A DNA stretch of 64,000 bases from Bacteroidales bacterium (GCA_020859845.1 JAJBVL010000050.1:1-64000); one strand, 5' to 3'. Numbered from the stretch's first letter, positions 37,073 through 46,346 are shown. A program made the numbers and translations. Notes: generated by a model from the letters alone, not told the origin.

Positions 37073-38806
37073 ATGAAAAAACTCGTTTCAACTCTTGCTA
37101 TAGGGCTCACGACATTAAGCTCTGTGGCAGCGCAGGCCTGGGAAGAGCCGCGCGACACCACCGTTTGGAACTCGGCCGACTGGACTCTCGTAGCCCAACA
37201 GCCTCTGACGATGAGCTGGACCACCAGCGATATCCACCACCGACAGTTTAAAGCACCCGTCGACGTAGCCCTCGCTGCCGACACCGTCGTCACCGCTTGG
37301 CGTGGTGAGCGCCTGGGGGTAGAGGCTCTTGTAGTGGCTACTCAAGCCACCCCCGAGCTAAGCGTGCGTCTTGCCCCGTGGCACACTCCTGCTGGGGCTG
37401 CAGCGCCTGAGGCCAATGCAGCCTTTATGCGCTATGTCATCACCAACACCTTCCGCGCCTGCGGAGAGCCTCCCGAGGGACTACCCACCTATACAGTGCC
37501 CGACCTCATCGACCTTCCCGAGGCTTCGGCCCAGCTGGAGGCTCAGTCGGTGCGCCCTATATGGGTGACGGTGGAGGTGAGTCGCGAAGCACCAGCCGGA
37601 GCCTATACCACGGCGCTTGAGCTGGTGGAGCAGGGGAGTGGGAAGGTTGTGGCTTCGCTACCCTTGCGCGTCAACGTCCTCGAGCGTCAACTGCCAGCGC
37701 CAGCCGACTATGCTTTCTATCTCGACCTATGGCAACAGCCCTATGCCATCTCGCGCTTTGAGGGCGTGGAGCGTTGGAGTCCAGAGCATATCGAGGCTCT
37801 TCGCCCCTATATGGAGATGCTGGCTCGCGCTGGACAGAAGACCATCACGGCCATCCTATTCTATGAGCCTTGGGGTGTGCAGAGCAACGATAAGTTCTCG
37901 CCAATGGTGGAGACTATCCTTGGCAAGGATGGCCAATGGCGCTACGACTATACTATCCTTGACCGCTACATAGAGCTATGCGACGAGTATGGCATCAGCG
38001 ATGCCATCGAGTGTTTCTCAATGGTGCCCTGGGATATGACCTTCAGATATCTTAATGAAGCCACTGGAGAGTATGAGAATCTTAAGACCACTACTACCAC
38101 TCAAGAGTATGCCGACCTATGGACATCTTTCCTCAAGAGCCTCGCAGCTCATATGCAGGAGCGTGGATGGCTCGACCGCACGATGATAGCCATGGACGAG
38201 CGTGGTCTCTCCGACATGCTCAACGCCTACGATATCGCCCAGAAGGCTGTCCCGGGCCTCAAGATGTCGCTTGCAGGCAATTATCATCCTGAGCTGATCG
38301 ACGACCTGCAGCTCTACACCCTAATGATTGAGGATTTCTTCCCTGCCGACGTGTTGCAGCGTCGCAAGGATGCTGGCCAAGTGTCGCTGATGTACACCTG
38401 CTGTGCTTCGCCTGCTCCCAATCAGTTTAGCAACAGCGAGCCAGCCGACAACGCTTACCTCCCTATCTACGCCACTGCCACAGGCTTTGACGGATATCTC
38501 CACTGGTCGTTCTCCAACTGGACCGATGAGCCATTGACCGACACTCGCTTCAAGCTCTTCGCCCCTGGCGACACGTATTTCATCTATCCCGGCGGCCGTT
38601 CATCGATACGCTATGAACGTATGGTGGAAGGCATACAGCTAAGCGAGAAGCTGCGCATCCTCGAGGCTGAGGCTTTGGCTGCTGGCGATCTGCAGGCCTA
38701 TGCAGCTCTGCAACAGGCCATGCTCCCCCTGCGCACCGGAGCCATGACCAAGGCCATCCCCACAAGCCAGATTGTGACTGCTCTCCAGCGCTATGCCAAC
38801 CAGTAA
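37073..38806 (+). CDS. GH123-like (DUF4091) secreted glycoside hydrolase
   Basis: I start the gene at 37073 ([22 protein letters not shown]), which gives a type I signal peptide and 577 residues; the open frame upstream runs into ilvD. The C-terminal region ([13 protein letters not shown] and [20 protein letters not shown]) is the DUF4091/GH123 signature. GH123 enzymes remove beta-N-acetylgalactosamine by substrate-assisted catalysis, using an adjacent Asp-Glu pair. Here that pair would be Asp375-Glu376 in [11 protein letters not shown]. Activity on host glycans is inferred. No susC/D pair or other hydrolase is adjacent, so it is an isolated enzyme. Confidence 0.82.
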   Translation: MKKLVSTLAIGLTTLSSVAAQAWEEPRDTTVWNSADWTLVAQQPLTMSWTTSDIHHRQFKAPVDVALAADTVVTAWRGERLGVEALVVATQATPELSVRLAPWHTPAGAAAPEANAAFMRYVITNTFRACGEPPEGLPTYTVPDLIDLPEASAQLEAQSVRPIWVTVEVSREAPAGAYTTALELVEQGSGKVVASLPLRVNVLERQLPAPADYAFYLDLWQQPYAISRFEGVERWSPEHIEALRPYMEMLARAGQKTITAILFYEPWGVQSNDKFSPMVETILGKDGQWRYDYTILDRYIELCDEYGISDAIECFSMVPWDMTFRYLNEATGEYENLKTTTTTQEYADLWTSFLKSLAAHMQERGWLDRTMIAMDERGLSDMLNAYDIAQKAVPGLKMSLAGNYHPELIDDLQLYTLMIEDFFPADVLQRRKDAGQVSLMYTCCASPAPNQFSNSEPADNAYLPIYATATGFDGYLHWSFSNWTDEPLTDTRFKLFAPGDTYFIYPGGRSSIRYERMVEGIQLSEKLRILEAEALAAGDLQAYAALQQAMLPLRTGAMTKAIPTSQIVTALQRYANQ

Positions 38807-38839
38807 GGCAAATCCATCGCTTGCGAGAACCTATCAATA

Positions 38840-39481
38840 TTAATCGCTTGAGGCCATCCGTTGGGTGGCCTCATTGCTTTTAGGAGCCAGGAGGGGCGAG
38901 AGGGCTGAGGAGCCGAGGATATAGGCTGTGCCTCCGAGAAAGTTGCCAATAGCCGTGGCTACCCACCCGAGGAAGGCATCTACCGACACCACGGGCCAAG
39001 CTGCAAGGTAGTAAAACCCATCGGCGATGGAGTGGGTAAACCCTCCGAGGATAAAAGCGGGGATGCCTATCAGAAGTGCCCACGGCGAACGGCTCCACAT
39101 GGTGACGGCAAGCGTCATAATCCAGCCGCAGCCAATGCCGTTGACAAGGCACCGCCAGAAGCCAGCCTCTCCGCGAGCCATCACTATACGACTACACCCC
39201 TCGGCCACAGCAGGGTCGGGGTTGAAGAGCAGGGCCGCTATAAGACACCCCACAAGGTTGCCCAGCAAGACACCACCAAGCTCCGGGAGGTCGGCCCATT
39301 GACGAGTACGCCAGATGCGACCCGTGTAGAGCTTAAACTGGAAGTGGACTACAGAGAGAAGCCCCACACTGAAGAGGCATGCTCCAACGGGTCCACCCAC
39401 TCTGAGATATACCACAGCGCCCAGCGAGATGGCCACGCCGGCCATTACCGGGCTTAGAAGATTGCGCAATGATTGGTTCAT
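38840..39481 (-). CDS. Formate/nitrite transporter (FNT) family channel
   Basis: The 213-residue membrane protein has six hydrophobic segments, from LLSPVMAGVAISLGAVVYL to LGWVATAIGNFLGGTAYIL. The GGFTHSIADGFYYL motif carries the conserved FNT histidine, and TAIGNFLGG matches the last helix of the family. FNT channels pass formate, nitrite, lactate or hydrosulfide across the inner membrane. It is shorter than the usual 260-290 residues, mainly in loops and termini. Substrate cannot be assigned. It converges on the GH123-like gene, whose terminator overlaps its last codons. Confidence 0.8.
   Translation of the reverse strand: MNQSLRNLLSPVMAGVAISLGAVVYLRVGGPVGACLFSVGLLSVVHFQFKLYTGRIWRTRQWADLPELGGVLLGNLVGCLIAALLFNPDPAVAEGCSRIVMARGEAGFWRCLVNGIGCGWIMTLAVTMWSRSPWALLIGIPAFILGGFTHSIADGFYYLAAWPVVSVDAFLGWVATAIGNFLGGTAYILGSSALSPLLAPKSNEATQRMASSD
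38850..38872 (+). terminator. Terminator of the GH123-like gene, inside the opposite gene
   Basis: GAGGCCA and TGGCCTC form a seven-base stem followed by ATTGCTTTT. It overlaps the 3' coding end of the FNT gene on the other strand. Confidence 0.6.
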
Positions 39482-39513
39482 AGCGCAAAAGTAATAAAAA
39501 TATTATAAAAATA

Positions 39514-39547
39514 AGCGGTCTGCTGTCGTTGATGGGAGCAGACCGCT
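39514..39547 (-). terminator. Terminator of the DUF1573-meaB-DUF2156 group
   Basis: AGCGGTCTGCT and AGCAGACCGCT form a perfect 11-base stem with a 12-base loop. On the minus strand it runs into TATTTTTATAATATTTTT, about 70 bases after the DUF2156 stop. Confidence 0.75.
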
Positions 39548-39618
39548 ATATCCACTGTTCTCTCTTAAGGGGAAAAACTATGTAGGTAAGTGATGTAATG
39601 CCAAGGGGGGGGAGATGG

Positions 39619-40599
39619 TCAGAAAGTGACGTTGTATTTCTGGAGGATAGCGCAAGGAGCATATGCCATCTTGGCTTGGCGCAGCCCGGGGTCGCCAGCA
39701 TCGTCTTCGCGGTTGACGTAGCGCAGCTCGGGATGACGCTCCAGCATCATTGCAGCAAAGCCGTGGGCCACACTCTCTCCGGAACCGGTGACGTCGTGGT
39801 CCATCTTTTCGATGTGGACGTAAAGGGTGTCGCCAATAGCCTCGCCCATGGTGAAAGCCACCACTCCATGCTCGGGAGTGGACACCACAGCGCCCTCAAA
39901 TCCATAGAGCTCGGGGCGCTTCAAGACATCCATCACTGCCAGACGTTCATAGTCGGCCATGATGCCCTTGTCGGCACGCATATGTTGAGCCTCAAAGAAG
40001 GCCTTGACGGCGGGCAGATTGGCGGCGGTCAACGGCTCCACCACTGCCTGTGGATTGTCGGCGCGAAAGCGATTTAGATGGTTGCGCTTCTTGTTGAGAT
40101 GCTTGCCTGCGAAGGTGGCCATGGCTTGCGCCTCGTAGAGATAGTCGCTCCAGTCGGCCAGCGGTGTTATCTCGCGAGCTCCGAGGGCTTGCAGCGCGGG
40201 GATGGCCTCTTCAGGGACAGCCGACAGTACCAGCGGTATATTGTGGGCCTCGCAAAAACTACGTAGCAAAGCGATGCTCTCGCTCAGAGGCAAGGCTCCT
40301 ACAGGGAGCGAGAAGGCGGTGACATCGAGGTCGTCCTCACGTACACCCATCACGAAGAGGGTGTCGGCCACGATGGAGATGGAATAGCGGAAGTAGTCGA
40401 CCCACATAAGCAGTCCGCCAACGGAGAAGTCGCAGGTGCGGGTGGTGGCTTGACGGAGCATGGGGAGTATGGCTGGCACGTCGGAGAGTGTCAGCGTGTG
40501 AAAGTCGAGACAGCCCGTAGCAGGGGCAGTCTTTATGGCGCAAGGCCGCATCATCGGCCCACACGAGGGGTCATCGCCCACTGATTCAAGACAAGGCAT
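39619..40599 (-). CDS. DUF2156 (LPG-synthase C-terminal domain) GNAT-fold protein
   Basis: The 326-residue soluble protein matches the DUF2156 family, the catalytic domain shared with lysyl-phosphatidylglycerol synthase. It has no membrane half. Hallmarks are KHLNKKRNHLNRF and a closing region with VNREDDAGDPGLRQAKMAY. Stand-alone members are thought to transfer an aminoacyl or acyl group, but the substrate is unknown. The start is uncertain: ATGs at 40554 and 40551 are equally plausible. It ends the minus-strand group that includes meaB, 52 bases upstream. Confidence 0.78.
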   Translation of the reverse strand: MPCLESVGDDPSCGPMMRPCAIKTAPATGCLDFHTLTLSDVPAILPMLRQATTRTCDFSVGGLLMWVDYFRYSISIVADTLFVMGVREDDLDVTAFSLPVGALPLSESIALLRSFCEAHNIPLVLSAVPEEAIPALQALGAREITPLADWSDYLYEAQAMATFAGKHLNKKRNHLNRFRADNPQAVVEPLTAANLPAVKAFFEAQHMRADKGIMADYERLAVMDVLKRPELYGFEGAVVSTPEHGVVAFTMGEAIGDTLYVHIEKMDHDVTGSGESVAHGFAAMMLERHPELRYVNREDDAGDPGLRQAKMAYAPCAILQKYNVTF

Positions 40600-40651
40600 A
40601 GTAAGTGAAAAAATAGTAATTAAGAGTTACCATATATCACTACAACAAGGC

Positions 40652-41800
40652 TCAGCCCTTAGCTGTTCCCTGCGGAGGAAAAGTATTGGCAAAATATATG
40701 TCGAGCACATCGCGGGCAGCCGTAAACGAGCTTTCGCGATTGCCGAGCACCGCGCCTTCTTTGATTTGCAGCAAGCGCTCAATCTCTGGATTGCGGTAGA
40801 AGTGGGAACGGAGTTGCTCGTTGATGGTCTCATACATCCAGTAGCGCGCTTGCTCGCTGCGTTTCTGGTCGAAGTAGCCATTCTCCTTGACGTGGGCAAA
40901 ATAGCGATCAATCATCTCCCACACCTCTGCGATGCCCAGCTCATAGTAGCCAGAATAGGTGAGCACCTCTGGCTTCCACCCCGAAGCGGTGGCTGGGAAG
41001 AGGTGGAGAGCGCTGCGAAATTGGGCTTGTGCCAAGCGAGCGCGGTCGATATTGTCTCCATCGGCCTTGTTGATGACGATGCCGTCGGCCATCTCCATGA
41101 TGCCGCGCTTGATGCCCTGAAGCTCGTCGCCGGTGCCTGCCAGCTGGATGAGTAGGAAGAAGTCGACCATCGAGTGTACGGCTGTCTCGCTCTGGCCTAC
41201 ACCTACGGTTTCCACAAATATGTTGTCGTAGCCGGCAGCTTCGCAGAGCACGATAGTCTCACGCGTCTTGCGTGCCACACCTCCCAGCGACCCTGCTGAG
41301 GGGCTGGGACGTATGAAAGCCTTGGGGTGCACGGCGAGGCGTTCCATGCGCGTCTTGTCGCCGAGGATGGAGCCTTTGGTGCGCTCGCTCGAAGGGTCGA
41401 TGGCCAAAACAGCCAGCTTGCCTCCCTCCTTGAGCACGTGGAGACCAAAGACATCAATAGAGGTCGACTTGCCAGCGCCTGGCACACCCGTGATACCTAT
41501 ACGGCGAGAGCGTCCCGAATGGGGCAGGCAGTGGGCTATCACCTCTTGAGCCTTCGCCTGATGCTCTGGCACGAGGCTCTCCACTAGCGTCACAGCGCGG
41601 CTGAGCATCATGGTGTCGCCCTTGAGGATACCCTCCACCAGCTCGTTGACCGTGGGCTGTCGGCGTTTTGGTCGGCGTGTGAGGTAGGGGTTGACGCTTG
41701 GTGGCTGTTTGACACCAGCATTAACCGTCAGACCGGCAAACTGCTCGTCGTTCTCTATGTGGTGCAAGTCGTGATGTTCGGGGTGGGAGCACTGTTCCAT
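40652..41800 (-). CDS. meaB: Methylmalonyl-CoA mutase-associated GTPase MeaB
   Basis: MeaB is a G3E-family P-loop GTPase that loads and protects the B12 cofactor of methylmalonyl-CoA mutase, on the succinate-propionate route. I choose the start at 41800 (MEQCSHPEHHDLHHI), giving 382 residues; an upstream ATG would overlap the preceding gene. Walker A is GVPGAGKST (105-113), followed by IDPSSERTKGSILGDKTRM and VETVGVGQSE. The mutase genes are not nearby. The N-terminal 40 residues are His- and Pro-rich and look specific to this lineage. Confidence 0.95.
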   Translation of the reverse strand: MEQCSHPEHHDLHHIENDEQFAGLTVNAGVKQPPSVNPYLTRRPKRRQPTVNELVEGILKGDTMMLSRAVTLVESLVPEHQAKAQEVIAHCLPHSGRSRRIGITGVPGAGKSTSIDVFGLHVLKEGGKLAVLAIDPSSERTKGSILGDKTRMERLAVHPKAFIRPSPSAGSLGGVARKTRETIVLCEAAGYDNIFVETVGVGQSETAVHSMVDFFLLIQLAGTGDELQGIKRGIMEMADGIVINKADGDNIDRARLAQAQFRSALHLFPATASGWKPEVLTYSGYYELGIAEVWEMIDRYFAHVKENGYFDQKRSEQARYWMYETINEQLRSHFYRNPEIERLLQIKEGAVLGNRESSFTAARDVLDIYFANTFPPQGTAKG

Positions 41801-41819
41801 GGGGTAATATGGGGGGAGA

Positions 41820-42887
41820 TTAATGTTGGGCCACGACTCGTATCGTGGTGTTGGGTTGCTTTGGATCGTTGGTGATGAGTGTGATGCGGGCGTTGAGGGG
41901 CGTGCCAGCGGGTAGACGGTCACCATAAGCCGTCACCTTGAGCTCGGCTGTTTTGCCGGGGGCTATCTTAGTCTTCTTGAGTTTGATAGCCACAGCCGCG
42001 TCGGGAGTGTATATCTTGCGTATGATGAGTGGCGTCTGGCCATTGTTGACCAGCGTCAGGGTCATGGTGGGCTTCTCGTCGGAGCCGAGGCGCTCAAAAT
42101 CGGCCATCATGGGCTCTACCTTGAGACGTGGCGCCTTCTCGCGCTCCTCGGAGGTGAGCTTGGAGAAGTCTTCTTGGACGATGGCCACCGTGGAGATTGC
42201 AGTAAAAGGCCCTGAAGGGCTTGGAGCTACATAAATCGAGTCGGAGACGATGCCCCAGTCGTCGACCTTAGAGGTATTGAGCGTGGCGGAGAATACAAAT
42301 TGCTCGCCGGGAGGCACGGCTTCGGGGCGTACTGTGACGTTAATGCCCTTGTAGGTCTTGACTGCTGGGTGGATGGTGTCGGAGGAGGCGTTGTATCCGC
42401 GGAGTGTGGCGCTGGCGGTCGTGCCGTAGGTCACCTCGCCAAATGGTATGACGGTAGCCGCCAGCCGCATATCGCCAAGGCTTACGGGGTAGCGCCCCTT
42501 GAGCGAATTGGATGTGCCGATCACCGTACCTTTAATAGTGAGCACCGATGCCTTCTTGGAGGCATTGGTGTAGACGTTGACATGCTTGGTGAAGGGGCCC
42601 GGGCGCCCGGAAGCTTTGTAGGCCACGGATACTGTCAGCGTGTCGCCAGGGTAGATGGGCTTGCGGGTATAGCGTGGGGTGGTACAGCCACAGTTGGCCG
42701 AGGCGCGGTTGACCGTCACTGGCTCGTCGCCAGTATTGACAGCCTTGAACGTACACTCCACGCTGCCCAGGGCCTCGTCAAAGGCACCAAAGTCGTGGAC
42801 ACGTTCTATCCACGTCAGCTGAGGGTCGGCCTTGACGTAGATGGAGAGGAGGGCGATAAGCGCCGAGAGAATAAACCACCGCTTCAT
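41820..42887 (-). CDS. DUF1573 secreted protein, long form
   Basis: The 355-residue protein has a signal peptide (MKRWFILSALIALLSIYVKA) and an N-terminal DUF1573 domain with HDFGAFDE and NCGCTTPRYTRKPIYPGD, the family's Cys-Gly-Cys-Thr motif. Two more Ig-like segments follow (about 150-240 and 255-355), the last ending in an Ig-type LNARITLITNDPKQP strand. DUF1573 proteins are common exported Bacteroidetes proteins of unknown role. A second, single-domain DUF1573 gene lies 41 bases upstream. Confidence 0.82.
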   Translation of the reverse strand: MKRWFILSALIALLSIYVKADPQLTWIERVHDFGAFDEALGSVECTFKAVNTGDEPVTVNRASANCGCTTPRYTRKPIYPGDTLTVSVAYKASGRPGPFTKHVNVYTNASKKASVLTIKGTVIGTSNSLKGRYPVSLGDMRLAATVIPFGEVTYGTTASATLRGYNASSDTIHPAVKTYKGINVTVRPEAVPPGEQFVFSATLNTSKVDDWGIVSDSIYVAPSPSGPFTAISTVAIVQEDFSKLTSEEREKAPRLKVEPMMADFERLGSDEKPTMTLTLVNNGQTPLIIRKIYTPDAAVAIKLKKTKIAPGKTAELKVTAYGDRLPAGTPLNARITLITNDPKQPNTTIRVVAQH

Positions 42888-42896
42888 AGCAAGGAG

Positions 42897-42927
42897 TATA
42901 TGGCTTATATAGCCTATATGGCTTATA
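42897..42927. repeat. 9-bp tandem repeat between DUF1573 genes
   Basis: Units TATATGGCT, TATATAGCC and TATATGGCT follow one another, with a decayed fourth. The unit is one base from that of the array at 46308 (TATAGGGCT in the same phase). Confidence 0.65.
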
Positions 42928-42928
42928 A

Positions 42929-43390
42929 TTATTTGTGGGTAGTGGAGGGGATGATGACGCCGCTAAACTTCAGCGACTGGCGCTTGCCGCTATTGCTTCG
43001 CACCTTCACCTCGCGCGCAAACTCGCCGGAGCGTCCGGTAGGGTCGAAGGTCACTGAGATTTTGCCCTTCTCACCGGGAGCTACAGGCTCCTTGGGGAAA
43101 GAGGGGACTGTGCAACCACATCCGCCGTTGCTCACAGAAATAATAATCAGAGGGGCATCACCAGTGTTGGTAAACTCATAGTTGGCGGTCACCTTGCCGC
43201 CCGATGAAGAAATATTGCCAAAGTCGTGGCTTTGGCTGTCAAACTTCATCTCTGCTTTGCCAGCAGCCATCGTAGCGAGGGCCACCATCGTAAGATATAG
43301 GATAGCAAGGGAAAGTCTACGTAGGGTTGATGGAGAGACATTGTTGGTGATCGCTGTAGGGATCGCTGTTGCAAATGTTTTTCTTATCAT
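42929..43390 (-). CDS. DUF1573 secreted protein, single domain
   Basis: The 153-residue protein has an extended N-region and then a hydrophobic signal (LAILYLTMVALATMAAGKA). It is followed by one DUF1573 domain with HDFGNIS and GGCGCTVPSFPKEPVAPGE. It is the first gene of the minus-strand group. Function is unknown. The start could be later in the long N-region, but no better-placed ATG was seen. Confidence 0.8.
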   Translation of the reverse strand: MIRKTFATAIPTAITNNVSPSTLRRLSLAILYLTMVALATMAAGKAEMKFDSQSHDFGNISSSGGKVTANYEFTNTGDAPLIIISVSNGGCGCTVPSFPKEPVAPGEKGKISVTFDPTGRSGEFAREVKVRSNSGKRQSLKFSGVIIPSTTHK

Positions 43391-43536
43391 TCTGAATAAA
43401 ACTTAGGTTTGACCTTTTTGCTTTGCTAAGCAATTAGAGGGCGAAATTACTAAAAATATCAACACGACTATCCACTTGGAGGTTTTTAATTATGGTTTTG
43501 AGAAGCAAAATTGAAGGGTTGTATCAAATAATGCAT

Positions 43537-43572
43537 AATCTATTGCAACCCCGTAGGGGTCCTTCCCAATAG
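43537..43572. repeat. 36-nt palindromic intergenic repeat, copy 4
   Basis: The core is TGCAACCCCGTAGGGGTC, with flanks AATCTAT and CCAATAG. As with copy 1 at 15209, an A8-hairpin terminator and a GGTAAGGGG-TAAAT tract lie at similar distance on the same side. The whole arrangement of about 130 bases is therefore duplicated. Confidence 0.75.
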
Positions 43573-43593
43573 CTATAGTAGTTTCAGCTCTCC

Positions 43594-43620
43594 AAAAAAA
43601 ACGGCGCCTTTGGCGCCGTT
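43594..43620 (-). terminator. Terminator of the lamin-tail-domain gene
   Basis: AACGGCGCC and GGCGCCGTT form a perfect nine-base stem with a TTT loop. On the minus strand it ends in eight Ts, 50 bases after the stop codon. Confidence 0.85.
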
Positions 43621-43669
43621 GGTAAGGGGGTAAATCATTTTAGCTAATTATAAGCAGAGTGGATCGGCG

Positions 43670-45292
43670 TTAGCGGATCAGCACCTTGGTGGTCTTAGAG
43701 CCTTGGCGTAGGATGTAGATGCCAGTAGTTGGTGTGGTGACTCTTACACCCTGGAGATTATAATATATAGGTGTGGTATCCTCTTCGGTGGGAATGCTGA
43801 TAGTAGAAATAGCGGTGGAGTCGTCAACAGCCTTGTACATATGGATGGCTAGGTGGTCCTCAGGTTTGTCGGTGGGGTCGTAGTTGAGGAAGCGAGAGGT
43901 GCCATCATCCTTAAGATTAAACTTCAGACTGCCAGCCTCGTCGCCATAGCTAATCTCCACTTCGCCATCCTCGTTGAAAGAGATGGATGCGCGTGTCCCC
44001 TTGCTGGCAGAGTCGCTCTTCTTGTAGTCAAGACACTTAAACTCTTCGCAAGCCAGATAGCGGCTATCGTTGAGATAATTGTTGGTCTCGCCAAAGAGGA
44101 TAGCCCATGTGGCGTCGCCATCGTCATTGCCCACGAGGGTACATACTGCCACCTTGCGGGTGTCGACTGTGATAGTGCCATCGGTGGCTATCTCAATCTC
44201 CTCAGCCAACTGATATACGCCTCCGTCTTTAGTAGTGCCCCAGGATGAAGCCATGGCATAGGCGTTGGCCACGTTGACAAGGATAAATTCCATGCCATCC
44301 TCAAGAGCGTTGACATCATCAACCAGCTTAAAGACAGCGGGGATAGCCTCTGGAAGAGTGGGGTCATTTTCCTCGCCACGGGTAGCATTGGCTACCGATG
44401 TCCATGTGCCGGTGATGTCGGGTATGCGAGAATAGCTTCCGCCGACGTAGTGGTTGCCATTGTCGGTCAAGGCATTTGCCTTGCTAAAGGTGTCGAGCAC
44501 CGTGCCATCCGCCGAGATGAGACGAATGGTGACGTTTTTGGTGTTGGAGATGCCAGCGCTAAATTCGGAGCCTTTGGAGCATACTATATATTCCCCAGCT
44601 GCTATCTCGCTTCCTTCAGGGTAAGTGTAAAGGATGGTGCTCTCACCGTCCTCATCGATTTTCTCTACTTGAAGCCCTTCAAGAGCCAGGGTAGCATCGG
44701 TGGAGTTGACAATTTCAATCCAGTCTTCAAGTCCATCGGTAGTAGCGTCGTCGCCACACACTTCATTGATCACCAAGCCCTCCATTGGGTCGGCCTCGGG
44801 TGTCGCTCCGTCGGTAGTCCAAGTGATTTCGATAGCCGTAAATTGACAGGCTTTGCCCTTAACCGCCGTGGAGGTGAGCGCGATATAGGGCCATTCGCCT
44901 TCAATCTCAAGAGTGGCTGTTGATGAGGCTGTGAAGGAGATGGTGCCAAGTTCGGTGCCCGTCACTTCGCAGTCGCTGGCGGTGTAGGGTTCGGTACTTC
45001 CATATACGACCATGTCCTCGTTGCTCTTTGAGCCCCAAGTGACGGCAATTGACTGTACTAAGCCAGGCGAAACGGAGGTGACGATACTGCTGCCGCCAGC
45101 CTTAAACTGTGGACCGCTCCCCTCGTCCTTTACCGTGATAAGATATGTGGCGCCAGAGGAAAGGGTGGCTTCTTGCTGGACATACGAGTCGGGAAATACT
45201 ACAGTAGTGGCATCTATTACGTCGGTAACGTTTCCTCCCCATGCTGTAGCAGCTATCAGAGAGGCGAGCCCAAGAGTAAATATTTGATTCAT
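43670..45292 (-). CDS. Secreted protein with lamin-tail domain and C-terminal sorting-like tail
   Basis: The 540-residue protein has a signal peptide (MNQIFTLGLASLIAATAWGG). Residues about 170-290 form a lamin-tail domain (LVINEVCG, EDWIEIVNSTDATLALEGL, and EYIVCSKG). The C-terminus reads YYNLQGVRV, then GIYILRQG and KVLIR, a tail resembling that of the secreted protein at 58451. In Bacteroidetes such tails are reminiscent of type IX secretion sorting domains, but these are short and the assignment is inference. It is a single gene with a clear promoter and terminator. Confidence 0.72.
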   Translation of the reverse strand: MNQIFTLGLASLIAATAWGGNVTDVIDATTVVFPDSYVQQEATLSSGATYLITVKDEGSGPQFKAGGSSIVTSVSPGLVQSIAVTWGSKSNEDMVVYGSTEPYTASDCEVTGTELGTISFTASSTATLEIEGEWPYIALTSTAVKGKACQFTAIEITWTTDGATPEADPMEGLVINEVCGDDATTDGLEDWIEIVNSTDATLALEGLQVEKIDEDGESTILYTYPEGSEIAAGEYIVCSKGSEFSAGISNTKNVTIRLISADGTVLDTFSKANALTDNGNHYVGGSYSRIPDITGTWTSVANATRGEENDPTLPEAIPAVFKLVDDVNALEDGMEFILVNVANAYAMASSWGTTKDGGVYQLAEEIEIATDGTITVDTRKVAVCTLVGNDDGDATWAILFGETNNYLNDSRYLACEEFKCLDYKKSDSASKGTRASISFNEDGEVEISYGDEAGSLKFNLKDDGTSRFLNYDPTDKPEDHLAIHMYKAVDDSTAISTISIPTEEDTTPIYYNLQGVRVTTPTTGIYILRQGSKTTKVLIR

Positions 45293-45346
45293 AAGCGCGA
45301 TAAGTAAAATGTGATTAAATATTAGAATGAGTGTTGTTTAGCGCAA

Positions 45347-45378
45347 CAAAAGTAGATAAAAGAGATGGTACAAGCAAA
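45347..45378 (-). promoter_or_regulatory. Promoter of the lamin-tail-domain gene
   Basis: The minus strand reads TTTG (45378-45375), a 20-base spacer, then TACTTTTG (45354-45347). This is a full consensus match 55 bases before the start. Confidence 0.72.
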
Positions 45379-45527
45379 CGAAAAAAGACATTCCACCACT
45401 TTTCCACCCTTTTGGCTATCATTTTTGCTTTTTATACCTTTTGTAATTGTGATTTATTAGATGAATAAGATATGATGTATCCTCTCAGCTACTGGCTGTA
45501 TTCATGCCAACTACTCGCCCTCGGATG

Positions 45528-46298
45528 TCATAGAGGCCTGGAAGCCTCTACTCCTATCCCAAAGAGGGCGTAGTCGTAGAGCACGGGGTCGTCGGGGCGC
45601 CAGAGGCGCAGTTGCTCTGTGAGTTCCTCCACTGCGCGCCGGTCGTTGGAGCGTCGTTGGAGGAGACCGAGCTCACGAGCCGTGTTGCCTACATGAACAT
45701 CCAACGGGATGAACAATTGGGCCGGGGAGAGCAACGACCATACACCAAGGTCAACGATGCCATCGCGACGCACGAGCCAGCGAAGCGCCATATTGATGCG
45801 CTTCAAGGCCGACGTATCGACCTGCTGAGGCAGGCAGCGACTATCCGTTGCGCCACCATTGGCCTCCGTAAGCTCTCGGTTGAGGGCCTTGACGAGCTCC
45901 CATGCCGGAGCCTCTGAGAGATGAATCTTTTCGTGGCTGGCAAAGTCGTGGAGCGAGCCATGGCGCTGATATATGGCGTGGAGGCCGCGCAGATAATAGC
46001 GCATATTGGAGGCGAAGAAGGTGCGATGAATGTTCATGTCGGGAAGCTCCTCGTAGCCTTTGTCCATCACGTAGGCGTAAGGCTGCTGATCCATCAGTGA
46101 GAGCATTTTCTCGCAGTTGGCGCATATCATGGGCCTCCGGCCCCAAGCGATGGTGGCCGACAGGAGAGCAGTGATTTCTATATCCTGCAAGATAGAAAAG
46201 CGCCGGGGAAACTGTACGGGGTCGTGAGCTATAAAAGATGGTGAATTGATGCGTGCTGCTTCCTCATCAAGAAGGAGCTTTATATCGGGGGTGAGCAT
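45528..46298 (-). CDS. TIGR02757 (DUF2400) family protein
   Basis: The 256-residue protein matches the conserved TIGR02757/DUF2400 family: FISHD-like HDPVQFPRRF, DIEITALLSATIAWGRRPMI, RRYYLRGL-like MRYYLRGLHAIY, and LDVHVGNTARELGLL near the end. No biochemical role is established. The helical layout has been compared with HhH DNA-repair proteins, but I cannot verify this. It follows recO by 42 bases, and a repair-related role would fit that neighbour. Confidence 0.83.
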   Translation of the reverse strand: MLTPDIKLLLDEEAARINSPSFIAHDPVQFPRRFSILQDIEITALLSATIAWGRRPMICANCEKMLSLMDQQPYAYVMDKGYEELPDMNIHRTFFASNMRYYLRGLHAIYQRHGSLHDFASHEKIHLSEAPAWELVKALNRELTEANGGATDSRCLPQQVDTSALKRINMALRWLVRRDGIVDLGVWSLLSPAQLFIPLDVHVGNTARELGLLQRRSNDRRAVEELTEQLRLWRPDDPVLYDYALFGIGVEASRPL

Positions 46299-46307
46299 AG
46301 TGGGTGA

Positions 46308-46346
46308 TAGGGCTTATAGGGCTTATAGGGGTTATAGGGCTTATAG
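46308..46346. repeat. Four 9-bp tandem repeats at the recO stop
   Basis: Units TAGGGCTTA, TAGGGCTTA, TAGGGGTTA and TAGGGCTTA follow each other. The recO stop codon (46341-46343) lies in the fourth unit, and the array fills most of the gap before the downstream gene. Confidence 0.8.

Noticed and set aside
36967-37293. N-terminal extension of ilvD
   Set aside because: It would cross the divergent promoters and part of the GH123-like gene. The family's N-terminus starts at 36966.
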